Positions 52,011 through 64,000 of a DNA stretch of 64,000 bases are shown here, in pieces. Source of the stretch: Adineta vaga (Eukaryota; Rotifera). Below the pieces are notes generated by a model, which was not told the origin of the DNA, did not search any database, and worked only from the letters and a program-made list of their open reading frames with translations. Every line of letters begins with the position of its first letter. Position 1 is the stretch's first letter. The stretch spans positions 6,076,001 through 6,140,000 of the forward strand of contig CP075495.1 in NCBI GenBank assembly GCA_021613535.1, written 5' to 3'. The position numbers and the translations under genes were made by a program.

Positions 52011-52290
52011 TGCATGATCTAAAACAAATAAACCTTATCTTTATCATATGTTCTTATTAAGATCTCTAGAATAGGTAGAATTTTTTGTTTGCTGAAAAAT
52101 GATATTAACAGAAGATTCGCGCTCAGTTATTTAAAGAAATTTTTCTCCGTCAATTACTTTCTCATTAATATACTGTCGTAACGCTCGGAATCATGTGTAT
52201 ATGTAAATATCTATTCGAAATTCATAAATAGGAAATGAATAAAACCAAAAACAAATAAAGAAAAAATCTGTTTATTTTCAAAGCATAGAA
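52011..52290. other. Short intergenic spacer
   Basis: 280 bp of A+T-rich sequence between the PCED1-type gene start and the GINS4 stop, both on the minus strand. Nothing further is seen. Confidence 0.4.
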
Positions 52291-52986
52291 TTAGACAAGA
52301 TGAATTTGTTTTTCATTTAAAAGTTTATGTATATGTCTAAATTGCATAATATATTGATCATCTGTTTTCAAATCGATAATATCATTCGATGTACCATTAT
52401 GATTTTGTTCATGCGATAGAATAAGTCCATTCACTGATTGGTCAACTTGAAAGAAGACAAATTCATTCAAATTTGATTTAGGTAAAAGTTGTGTTAATCC
52501 ATTATCATCATTTTGTTGCTGTTGTTGTTGTTCAGATTTTAATTCAGTTAGAACACTTCGTTTTAAATGTTGTTTCATATTATTTAAATATGTATGTGCA
52601 TAGACACATTCTTCTGGTGATAAAAATTCTTCTGAATTTAAAGCTCCTGCTGGATATTCTTCAATTTTGAAACAACGCGTTCGAATATATGAACATAGAA
52701 TAAAATACAAACGATTATATTCTGTTCGATGCATTAACCAACGAAATGATGTTGTCTTATGTTCACTTGCTTTCAAACGTTTTTCAATATCATCAAGTAA
52801 TTCAAATGTTGCAAGAACAAGAAGATTTTCATGTTTCAATAAAACAGGAGAATATTTTTCATTTAACCAAGCTTGTTGTAAACGTTGAAAAAGTTCTTGA
52901 GATGTCATTATATCATCATCTTCTTCTTCTTCTTCTCCATTAAAATCATTTTGTGATGATAAAGGATAGGAATTATTTTCATCCAT
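52291..52986 (-). CDS. GINS4: DNA replication complex GINS protein SLD5
   Basis: A subunit of the GINS tetramer in the CMG replicative helicase. A single exon of 231 residues, close to the usual 220-225. After an acidic N-terminus the SLD5 signature appears: TSQELFQRLQQAWLNEKYSP. Then come LLDDIEKRLKAS, RLYFILCSYIRTRCFKIEEY, EFLSPEECVYAHTYLNN and NLNEFVFFQVDQSVNGL. The C-terminal beta domain ends IIDLKTDDQYIMQFRHIHK and LLNEKQIHLV. A poly-Gln run (about residues 152-157) interrupts the linker. Intronless, unlike most neighbours, which could reflect intron loss or retroposition. Confidence 0.92.
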   Translation of the reverse strand: MDENNSYPLSSQNDFNGEEEEEDDDIMTSQELFQRLQQAWLNEKYSPVLLKHENLLVLATFELLDDIEKRLKASEHKTTSFRWLMHRTEYNRLYFILCSYIRTRCFKIEEYPAGALNSEEFLSPEECVYAHTYLNNMKQHLKRSVLTELKSEQQQQQQNDDNGLTQLLPKSNLNEFVFFQVDQSVNGLILSHEQNHNGTSNDIIDLKTDDQYIMQFRHIHKLLNEKQIHLV

Positions 52987-54355
52987 TTGAAATTTGTATT
53001 CAATTATTGAATAAATAGAACAGAATAGTTAGCCTAGTTCGATATGATTTGTATAGTATAGAGAAATATTCGCATATACAAAGAACGCCAATCGTTTGAA
53101 TGAATTCTATTTCAAAAGTTTTTAGACTCGATAACTAGCGCCATCCAAATTAAAGAGTTTCGAAAGTTCTGAAGGAAGTATTTTTCATTCTGTCCAATCG
53201 AAATTTAGTGAGTGGTGAGGAAGAATAGTTCAATGCCTAATTGTTCATACTGATTGGTTAACGTCAAATGTCCTTTGTTTTTTCTCGTACAGTATGAATG
53301 TATATGTATGTAAGTAAAGTAAAGTAAAGTAAAGTAAGTCGATGTCTATGTTGGTTCCTTGAGAGAATCTCGAGATGATTCGTATTTAACAATGAATTGT
53401 TTTTCTTTGTACATCTGTTCAAGTAAGAAAGAACGAAAAAATTTCAGGTATTTTCGAAGGTCTTTCTATTCAGATATACTTTTTTCGTATAAGAAGATAA
53501 TATTTAAGTGTGTGTAATTGTCTTTTTTCTATTGATATGAAAGAAAAATTTCTCTTACACGAGTTGAAACCTTAGGCACAACGGATTGAATTAAGAATCG
53601 TAGGAAAAAAGGTCTTCTATTATTTTCTTTTTTTGACTGAGGACATTATTTTCGTACCGATTGCAATGCTTATTTGAGCTATAAAGAGAAATTTACATTA
53701 AAAGAAATTGAAGGATATAACATGTATGAAATGAGTTTTCTCAGTTAGATTGGATCATCGTTTGACATCGACTATTGACAAAATTAAACTCATGTTTCGT
53801 CGTATTCGTTCGTTTACCGTTGTGTCTCCGCCCATACTTATATATATTTCGCGTTTAACAATCGTGTTTATTTAGAGCTTAAAGATACTTTTCTTTTTCT
53901 TTCTCTTCTTATGTTATATTATACAATGTGCCATCATTACACATCTTTCTTTCTGGTCTATTCTAGATTGTGCGTGTGTATATGTACAGAAATGAAAAGT
54001 TCAAATTTTTTATGAACAACGAAACAATATAAGTATTTGTATTGTTATCAAGTAAGTATTGTTATAAAATAAAAGTCAATGATGATAAAGCAGGGGTCTT
54101 GAAAACATCTGAGAATGTTGGATGTACACGAAAAATCAATGATCATAAAAACATTCATTTGATTTGATTTCGGTTAGCTTAAGAATGATATGAAAATGTT
54201 TCGTTTTCGAATGATTATTGTATTCTTCGTGGGATAACTATTGGCCAAATTACCTGAGACTTTTATTTAATATGAAAACAAAAAGAAAACTTAATGATGA
54301 TATCAAATCAATATGTTATTTATTTAGATGATTAATACTTTCGTGTGTGAAGACA
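52987..54355. other. Intergenic, divergent promoter region
   Basis: 1.4 kb between GINS4 (-) and the LIM-kinase-type gene (+). It holds a GTAAA pentamer tract. No cysteine/histidine-rich LIM-like exon was found here on the plus strand, although the kinase below might be expected to have one. Confidence 0.45.
53313..53337. repeat. (GTAAA)n short tandem repeat
   Basis: Four to five tandem GTAAA units. Each unit resembles a splice donor core, but no exon is attached. Confidence 0.8.
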
Positions 54356-56903
<2,548 letters not shown>

Positions 56904-57862
56904 AATTTCTTTATTTCTTTTACGAACTTTTCTTTCAACCCGGTGTGATAAACTTTTCTTTTCGTTCCTTTCTTTTTCTTTTTTAAATTATCTATGCCGT
57001 CCAGTGGAAACAAAGATTGCTATCGGCATATATGATTTCAGAGCTATGATTCGTACTTCTTTGAACTTGAATTCTTTTCTTTTCTCAAATATCTTGTAAC
57101 TCAGAGATAAAAATAATCCAACATCGTGTAAAATGTTGACTCATGTTTTCTTTTTCTTTTTCAATATGTATAAAAATTGCCTTTTGCTCGCATTCCTCAT
57201 ATGTATGTGTAACTGAGTGTATACGTGTAATCTATCTATTTACGTGTTATAGAAAAAAACGAAAAAAAAATATCTGATTTCTTTTTTTTTTCTTTTTCTT
57301 TTCGATATATAGTATAGAAGGAAAAGAAGAATGTGGATAAGGACGTCATTCAAAAGGATTAACGGCTTCGAGTTTTGCATCATGAATCAAAGGTCTCTGG
57401 AATTATGAAAGAAACAAACGGGAGAGAAAAAAAACAAGATCACATGATTGTGCTAAGTGCAGCTGAATGAAGGCTGCTAGATGAAGAAGGAAAAAGAGAG
57501 AACGAGAGAGAATGAAAGAAAAAGGGTTCGAACCCTATGCGCGAAAAAAAAACGAGAGAAATATAGAATGCATCATAATACATGAGAAAAAAAGAAGCGG
57601 AGGTGGCCCTTCTGTTCTATTCTCATTCTTTTTTATTCTTTCTTTCTGCCTAATAGTTTCTTATTCGGAATTTTCTCTTTTCTTTCCTTCTTTCTAGAAG
57701 ATATAAAAGGCTCTGCATAGACATTAACCCCAGTGCGTAATCAGTCGCTTGTACGGTGTTGTGTTGTTATTGTCGTAGCGGTGTATATGTTAAAACTTAT
57801 TTAACCATTACCCAAACAAAATCATTTTCTTCGATTATTACATTTAATTTGCAATTTTAATC
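56904..57862. other. Intergenic: kinase 3' region and antizyme promoter
   Basis: 960 bp. Poly-pyrimidine and poly-purine stretches dominate (57240-57700). The last 160 bp hold a TATA box and the probable antizyme 5' UTR. No exon is recognised. Confidence 0.5.
57702..57709 (+). promoter_or_regulatory. TATA box of the antizyme gene
   Basis: TATAAAAG lies 154 bp upstream of the antizyme ATG. A TCAGTC initiator-like sequence about 40 bp downstream would be the start site. It is the clearest core promoter in the window. Confidence 0.6.
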
Positions 57863-58704
57863 ATGCCTTGTCTTGAAGTTCAATCAAATAGTGAAGTGTA
57901 AGTTTTAAGTTCTTATATATTATAGGAAAAAAATATATGATTGTTGTTGTTTTTTTTTAAAGTATGAGTCGTTTCTGTCATCGGAACGCGGCAGAAGCAA
58001 CGTGGTATTCCTGATGTCCCCAACGGTAAGATAATAGAAATAAAGTTTTTCTTGTCAATAAAATTAGTTTTTATTTTCTAGCTGCTGCAGTCTTAACATC
58101 GAAAGTAAGCGCAGAGGGCGGCAGCGTTGGACGACGAGTATTAGCCTCGCGCCACAATGAAACATCCATCAAATCTTTAGAAATTCCTCAAGTAGGTTTT
58201 TCCTGAAATAATCTTCTTGTATTTGCATAAATAAAACTTCTAATATTTTCATTATTTAGAAATTTGCTAATGATAACAATAAATTTATTGATGGTGAAAA
58301 TTACAAGAAGAGAAACAATGAACTCGATGAATTTACTGATGAAAATGATCTTTTATGGTCAATTAAATTACGTGGTCATTCTCTTTATGTTGAACTTCCT
58401 CAACAATTGAATGAAGAATCAAAAGAAAAGTAATACAAAAAAAAACAGAAAGTTTCCTCATTTATATTTTTCTTCGTTTTCATAAAATAGATTCATCAAT
58501 TTACTCGAATTTGCTGATGACACATTACACTGCAAACATGTCATTGTCTATTTTGATAAGACACGTTCAGATCGTGCATCATTGGTAAAAACATTCATGT
58601 TTCTTGGTTTTCATGTTCTATCACCTGACAATACATTAATTGAACCTTGTGAACAACAAGGTGAACAATTATATATGGTTTATATTGTCAATAGTGATGG
58701 TTAA
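57863..58704 (+). CDS. OAZ: Ornithine decarboxylase antizyme (needs +1 frameshift)
   Basis: Polyamine-induced inhibitor that binds ornithine decarboxylase and sends it to the proteasome. ORF1 starts MPCLEVQSNSEV (exon 57863-57897) and continues in exon 57963-58025 as MSRFCHRNAAEATWYS. It stops after 28 codons at the canonical shift site TCC-TGA-T. Slipping +1 gives DVPNAAAVLTSKV and a long second frame over three more exons: NDLLWSIKLRGHSLYVELP, then LLEFADDTLHCKHVIVYFDK and RSDRASLVKTFMFLGFHVL, the antizyme signature. It ends YIVNSDG, TAA at 58702-58704. All later exon junctions stay in the shifted frame, which supports programmed frameshifting rather than a broken gene. Human-type paralogues cannot be told apart here. 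Confidence 0.96.
58009..58015 (+). promoter_or_regulatory. Programmed +1 ribosomal frameshift site (TCC TGA T)
   Basis: The ORF1 stop TGA (58012-58014) is preceded by TCC and followed by T, the standard antizyme context. Reading resumes at GAT (58013-58015). A frameshift-stimulating structure downstream was not modelled; the exon ends only 10 nt later. Confidence 0.92.
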
Positions 58705-60310
58705 TCTATACAAAACAACCATATCATCATATAAATATATTGTTATTGATTAGCAAAAGCAATGTTTAGTGGTTTCCACCTTCTTTAGTATTCTCTCAAT
58801 CTAAGTTTCATTATAGCGATCAAAATCATCGAACGCTTGTTGCTCTCTATGTCTTACTTTCGTTTACTTATCTTATTCATTTCTTTCATTTACTTTTGTG
58901 TTGTGTTTTCTTGTCTTTTGTTGTTTATAGACATGATTTGCTTCTGCTTTCTTTCATGTATTATCGATGAACGAACGGAAATCGAGTTCGTCATCTTTTC
59001 TTGATTCAGCTTATTTGAAATTATTGCATTTGTCATTTTTCATCATGATATCAACTAAAGTTCGTTTTTTTCTTCATTCTCTATTGATGTTTCTTTTCGT
59101 CTATTATTATTATTATTATTATTATCGTTACTCGGCAAAGCCAGTGGTTCAGTATCAGATTGTTCAGTTTTTTTCTATGCTTCTGTGGGTCATTCTATTT
59201 TGTCTATTGGTTCGTATGTGAGTGAAAGTTGAAGTGTATGTCAGTGTTCGATTCCATTATGTCTTCTAAATATATCTATGAAAAAAAAACATTATCAACA
59301 AATAAATGGATGAAAAAACATTAGTCATTTATCAAAATACGATTGAATAGAAAAAAAATCGATAAACTCTAAAGTCCGTGACATTTCTTCGTAGCGTGTC
59401 ATGTAGACAAGGAAGATTTACGTCAATATATCGAAATGTCATTAGAAAACGTCGTAGATGATTATCAGTGACTCAGTTACTTTTTTTTCTGAATTGTGAC
59501 ATAAGATAAAAAAAAAGAACGTGCATAAGAATTTTTATGATAATTATATCTGATAAATACACATATGAAAATCTGCTAAATAACAAACGACAAAGCATTC
59601 CGTCACAATAATTGTTTAACACATGCTAAGAAATTTCTTTTTTTAGAAATACTCGATCTGGAATGTTGCTTTCTATCGAAACATCGAGATTACTCAAATG
59701 TCAATAGTTCTCTTTCATGATAAACTTAAAGTTTTAATGATATCCCTTCAAACTAACAGATCAAAGTCCATAAACTTTTGCAATATGTCAATAATCTTTA
59801 ATGGATTGAAATTCAAAAGTTCAAAGTGAATATCTCAAGGAGAAAAGGATCATGATATATATGCAAAATATTTATTCTAGAATATTCGTGTACTCATAAT
59901 TCCTCATGATTGCGTATTTGTTAGATCAAAGTCAGAATCTGAAAGTCAAATCAACACTCGATTTTTCTCACATATATTGTCTTCTCTAAAGATTAATCTT
60001 ATTGGGCCTGGAAAAACATGTCAGAAAATATGATAGTCATTGCATGTTAGATTAATGTCTTAGAGAAAGAAAGAAAAATCTAAATATCCAGAGAATTCCA
60101 AGCGGAAATCAATCCTATTTGAATGTAAACCTAGTTGACAAATATAAATAACAATATTCTACTGATGAAACTGACGGATATGTTTGGCGTTAATCAAGCG
60201 AATCGTGTTCTCGTTTTTTTTCTCTCTCTAATATGAAAAAAAAATGAAGCAGTAGAAGAAAAAGACAAACGACATTCATCCACGTTTTTCTTTTTAAATC
60301 TTTTTCATTC
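58705..60310. other. Intergenic, no gene seen
   Basis: 1.6 kb between two plus-strand genes. It contains the antizyme 3' UTR, a (TTA)n tract near 59103-59125 and A+T-rich sequence. The 84-codon ORF at 58967 is largely poly-Tyr from that tract and is not supported. Confidence 0.45.
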
Positions 60311-62296
60311 ATGACAACAAACACTGTTCTAAGCAAAAATTTAGAAACATTTTCATTGATATGGTTAGATGCAGTTGTTAATGATTCAATTGAAAATATT
60401 GAAACACAACAACGTTTACGAAAATTTATTAATCATTTAAAAACTTTTCAAAATGCCGACGATTGTATACAATATATTCAATCTCAACCCAAAGATCGTT
60501 TTGTTTTGATTATTAGTGGTCGATTAGGACGGGATATTGTTCCACGAATACATAATTTACGACAGGTTTATTCCATTTATGTTTATTGTTTAGATAAGGA
60601 ACGAAATGAACGATGGGCAAAAAGTTATGCCAAAATTAAAGGTGTTATTAATCAATTACATGACTTAGAAACACAAATTCGTACAAATCATGAAAACCGT
60701 TGTCAAACAAATATAAATGAACCATTACCAATAACATTTTTCATAACACATAATGAAAATAATAAAGATATCAATGAAAATTTTATTTATTCAAAATTAT
60801 TAATTGAATATCTTTTACATATCATACCGATTTCCACAGATGAAAAAGAATTAATATCATTATGTAAAGATGAATATAAAGGTAATGAAAATGAATTACA
60901 AATTTTACGAGAATTTGAAAATGATTATTCATCTGATCGTGCATTATGGTGGTTTACACGTGAAACATTTGTTTATCGTTTAATAAATAAAGCATTTCGT
61001 ATTCAAAATCTCGAACTTTTACTTATCTTTCGCTTTTTTATTCGTGATATTCAACGATTAATCGAACAAAATAAATGTACAAATGCTCTTTATGTTTATC
61101 GAAGTTATTTAATGTCAATGGATGAAATGGACTTATTTCGAAATTCGATTGATGAATTTCTTTCAATCAATGGATTTTTCATAACAAATATACATCGACA
61201 ACAAACAATCAATTATTTATTAAATTCCGATTTAACACATGATTTAGAAAAGGTTCTTTTCGAAATCTATGCTGATCCACAAACTGATTCACATAAACCA
61301 TTTTGTAATATAACACCATTTAGTTTTTTTACGGGTGAAGATCAAATACTTTTCACCTTAGGATCAATCTTTCGTTTAGTTAGTATTCATCAACAAGATA
61401 TTGAAAATCATCGAATATGGATTATTCGAATGAAACTAACCACGGAAAGTCATAAACGATTGAAACCCTATTTTGAACCAATGAAAACTCAGTACAATAC
61501 GGGACAAATGAATCTATTGTCATTTGGGAAGATTCTACGAAAAATGCAAAAATTTGATGATGCAGAAAAATTCTATCGACGTCTATTAAAAGAATTACCA
61601 CATGATCATATCAATATAGCTGATTGTCATTATAATTTAGGACTTGTTGCTGATGAAAAAGGTGATTATGAATCGAGTTTAGAATGGCATCAACAAGCTA
61701 TAATAATTAAAAAACAAGTTTTAAAAACCAATGATCCAAGTTTAGCTTGTAGTTATAATAGTATTGGAAATACTTATCAAAAAAAAGGTGATTATAAACG
61801 TGCTTTAGAATATTATAATAAAGCATTATTAGTTTGGAAGAAAGCATTTGGTGAAAATCATCCTGATATAGCAATGTGTTTGAATAATATGGGTTGTATT
61901 TATGAAAATGAAAAGAAATATTCTCAAGCACTTGAATGTCATCAAAAAGCATTAGCGATTAAAAATCAACATTTACCAAATGATCATGTGAATTTAAGTG
62001 CAACACATAATAATCTGGCAACTGTTTATGGTTGTACTGGTCAATTGGATTCAGCATTACAACATTTTCATTCATCATTGAAGATTAAATATAAATGTTT
62101 ACCATCTAATCATCAAGATATTGCTTTATCATTGAAAAATATTGGTCTAATTTATGAAATGAAAGGAGATTTTCTTCAAGCGAAAATGAATTATGAAAAA
62201 GCAGCAACAATCCGTCGGCATGTTTTATCATCGACTCATCCGGATGTCGTGCGTATTGAACAAGATATTAAACGAGTGTCATCAAAACTCAAATGA
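60311..62296 (+). CDS. TPR-repeat protein with degenerate ADP-ribosyltransferase-like domain
   Basis: An intronless 661-residue protein. Residues about 10-125 (LIWLDAVVNDSIENIETQQR, VLIISGRLGRDIVPRIHNL, YVYCLDKERNERWAKSYAKI) form an N-terminal domain that I recall from many bdelloid proteins. Residues about 225-375 match the R-S-E class ART fold: ALWWFTRETFVYRLINKAFR, YRSYLMSMDEM (Arg264), then PFCNITPFSFFTGEDQILF and LGSIFRLVSI. The usual catalytic E-x-E reads E343-D344-Q345, so the second, catalytic Glu is Gln. The usual S-T-S strand reads FFITN. Residues about 420-650 are five or six 42-residue kinesin-light-chain TPRs (ALEYYNKALLVWKKAFGENH). Inferred to be a scaffold, possibly without transferase activity. 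The absence of introns fits a recently expanded or retroposed family. Confidence 0.83.
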   Translation: MTTNTVLSKNLETFSLIWLDAVVNDSIENIETQQRLRKFINHLKTFQNADDCIQYIQSQPKDRFVLIISGRLGRDIVPRIHNLRQVYSIYVYCLDKERNERWAKSYAKIKGVINQLHDLETQIRTNHENRCQTNINEPLPITFFITHNENNKDINENFIYSKLLIEYLLHIIPISTDEKELISLCKDEYKGNENELQILREFENDYSSDRALWWFTRETFVYRLINKAFRIQNLELLLIFRFFIRDIQRLIEQNKCTNALYVYRSYLMSMDEMDLFRNSIDEFLSINGFFITNIHRQQTINYLLNSDLTHDLEKVLFEIYADPQTDSHKPFCNITPFSFFTGEDQILFTLGSIFRLVSIHQQDIENHRIWIIRMKLTTESHKRLKPYFEPMKTQYNTGQMNLLSFGKILRKMQKFDDAEKFYRRLLKELPHDHINIADCHYNLGLVADEKGDYESSLEWHQQAIIIKKQVLKTNDPSLACSYNSIGNTYQKKGDYKRALEYYNKALLVWKKAFGENHPDIAMCLNNMGCIYENEKKYSQALECHQKALAIKNQHLPNDHVNLSATHNNLATVYGCTGQLDSALQHFHSSLKIKYKCLPSNHQDIALSLKNIGLIYEMKGDFLQAKMNYEKAATIRRHVLSSTHPDVVRIEQDIKRVSSKLK

Positions 62297-62800
62297 ATAT
62301 ATCATTATATCATTGATTATCTTTTCATTACGTCATATAATTATATTTCTGAGTATATCTTATTTCTTCCATAAGATCCATTTCTTTATCAACATTCCTA
62401 CACATTTTCTAGTAGAATAACTAGAGATAAATCAAACTGTAAATGACATTCTATTACATAAATAATCATCAAGAGATAATCAATTGGATTAAAAGAATGA
62501 ATTGTTATTTACATAAGAAATATTTCGTTGAATTCTTTTTATAGTCATATTATTATAAATAAGAAACACACAAAAGGCAAAGAATATGTATATATATAAA
62601 TATGCGAATGAGGTTGTAGTCGTTCTATGTCGCACATTATTCCATATAATCACTGTGTGTAAAGGTAGATTTAAAGAGAAAGAGAGAGCAAACAGAAAAG
62701 AATAAACACAAAATGAGGCAAGGAATGACAAGACAAGACAATAATACACGCACACACACATATTTAGAAAGAAAGCTGATGTTCGCACATAATTTTTTTT
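62297..62800. other. Convergent intergenic spacer
   Basis: 504 bp between two convergent genes. It holds both 3' UTRs and a short (AC)n tract near 62749-62760. No gene is seen. Confidence 0.45.
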
Positions 62801-64000
62801 TCAAAGAAATTGCCATTCAAGTGCATGAATCAATGCAGTTAGATTTTGATGTTCACTAACACGCCAGAAGGGCCATGTGAGCTAAATGAAAATAATAGAA
62901 CAAATTCATCTCAATTCGTTTTCTCTCCTTCAATTTACTTGTTTTGCAGCTAATTCTTCATCTCGACCGTCTCCAACAACTACGTATGTTGGTTTTCGTC
63001 CAAATCTTGTATGTATACGTTCGAAACAACTTTCTTTTCCAATTTTAGTCGCACTATATATATTTTCAATATCAAACACACCACCAAGTCCATATAAAAT
63101 AACTTTTGATAGTGCTGGTACTAATTGACATGTTGTGACAAGAACATTAATACAATTTTTTCTAAAATATTTCGATAAAAATATCAAAATTAAGAATATT
63201 TCTTTTCTCTTAATTGATTTACCGTTGTTTAATTATATTTAAAGCTTTTATTGCTAATGTAAGCCATGAACCAGTTAAAGTTTCAATATCAACACGTAAT
63301 TGAAGTAATTCTTCATATTTTTGTTGACCAAGTAAATCTAAATAGTAATAATGAAAAAATAATCCATTGCTTTTTCTTTATTTGTATCATTACTTTGGGC
63401 ATTTGTTCGATATGTGTTGTAGATTTCTTTTATACGTCGATAACGAAAAGCTAATTTACGCATCCAATCAACTCCACCACGAACAGTACTACTAATACAT
63501 GGATTATTAGTATTTGTTGATGAATGGAAACCATCGGCAGAGAAATTATAATTACTAAATCGAAAAGAAAAAGAAATTGAGAAACAGATGAACATTTCAA
63601 TTCAAATAAGAATTCATATCCGATTTGTATTCTTCATCGACAATAAAGTTTCGAAGACAGTTATCACTGAGAAATGCTTACGCAAGATCTTGTCCATTAT
63701 CGTCCGATGAAACATCATCAATATGAACTTGATCACATTCTTCCAAATCATTGAAAAATAAATGTGCATCAGCTAAGGTAAAAATAATTTCTTCAATACG
63801 TAAACCAAGCGCCATAGCAGCTTGAGCATCCTATTTTTTTGCAGCAATAAAATATATTTAATCCATCAAAACATTTTTTTGCAAATAAAATTTTACCTTT
63901 TGATAACGTTGAGCATATGTGCCTGTTAATAATGAATGTAGAATAATAATTGTTTCATCTAAATCCCAAACAAATATTCGTTCAACATGATTATCTGGAT
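62801..64000 (-). CDS. EYA: Eyes absent (EYA) transcriptional coactivator / phosphatase, 3' part
   Basis: C-terminal Eya domain of a Six-partner coactivator with a haloacid-dehalogenase tyrosine phosphatase fold. The 5' end is beyond the right edge. The rightmost exon reads [20 protein letters not shown], the catalytic DxD motif (D-L-D), then [12 protein letters not shown]. Further exons give [100 protein letters not shown] and [11 protein letters not shown]. The last exon ends [20 protein letters not shown] and WQFL, with TGA at 62801-62803. All blocks are in the family order. Several short introns; no frameshift seen. Confidence 0.95.

Noticed and set aside
53313-53337. CRISPR-like or telomeric repeat
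   Set aside because: Only a simple pentamer tract without spacers and not a known telomere unit.
57520-57540. GGGTTCGAACCC, resembling a tRNA T-arm
   Set aside because: No acceptor stem, D-arm or anticodon arm can be folded from the purine-rich sequence upstream; it is just a short palindrome.
58012-58014. Nonsense mutation making the antizyme a pseudogene
   Set aside because: The TGA lies in the conserved TCC-TGA-T frameshift context and all downstream exons are intact in the +1 frame.
58967-59221. 84-codon ORF with a run of tyrosines
   Set aside because: The tyrosines come from a (TTA)n microsatellite; there is no family resemblance, and it lies in the antizyme 3' flank.

Overview
This is nuclear DNA of a small, intron-rich animal genome. 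The base composition is strongly A+T-rich, most introns are about 50-70 nt with GT...AG ends, and genes lie close together on both strands. Animal-specific genes (Hox4/Deformed, EYA, tektin, XK-related, FANCD2, LIM kinase) sit beside a kinesin-light-chain-type TPR protein with the N-terminal and ADP-ribosyltransferase-like parts that, from general knowledge, are greatly expanded in bdelloid rotifers. I infer a bdelloid rotifer (Rotaria or Adineta-like). This rests on content and style, not on a database match.

Layout. 0.5-0.6 kb: first exon of a gene running off the left edge (-). 1.8-4.3 kb: secreted Ly6-plus-EGF protein (-). 5.4-6.1 kb: Hox4/Deformed (+). 6.8-9.5 kb: mRNA capping enzyme (-), head-to-head with NADP isocitrate dehydrogenase at 10.0-11.8 kb (+). 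13.1-13.6 kb: a neuropeptide precursor with five ASLRP repeats (-). 13.6-16.5 kb: gene-poor. 16.5-19.8 kb: telomerase reverse transcriptase (-). 20.1-23.6 kb: a predicted U-box / tyrosine-kinase-like / CYLD-type deubiquitinase fusion (-). 24.1-25.5 kb: unrecognised gene (+). 25.7-29.1 kb: tektin-2 (+), with an intronless antisense gene filling one intron. 29.3-31.3 kb: ALG6 (-). 31.5-37.0 kb: FANCD2 (-). 38.0-41.3 kb: XK-related protein (-). 42.6-44.3 kb: unrecognised gene (-). 44.7-46.3 kb: PDH E1 beta (-). 47.2-49.8 kb: MRPS33 and OXA1L (+,+). 50.0-52.0 kb: PC-esterase PCED1 (-). 52.3-53.0 kb: GINS4/SLD5 (-). 54.4-56.9 kb: LIM-kinase-type kinase (+). 57.9-58.7 kb: ornithine decarboxylase antizyme with its +1 frameshift (+). 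60.3-62.3 kb: TPR/ART-like protein (+). 62.8 kb to the right edge: eyes absent (-), 5' end outside the window.

Most genes are unrelated housekeeping or developmental genes packed together. Two local themes stand out: genome maintenance (TERT, FANCD2, GINS4) and a mitochondrial trio (PDHB, MRPS33, OXA1L). The most unusual items are the ubiquitin writer/kinase/eraser fusion, whose CYLD catalytic histidine is tyrosine, and the neuropeptide precursor. No transposon, rRNA, tRNA or CRISPR array was found. Exon boundaries were read by eye. CDS spans run from start to stop codon and include introns.
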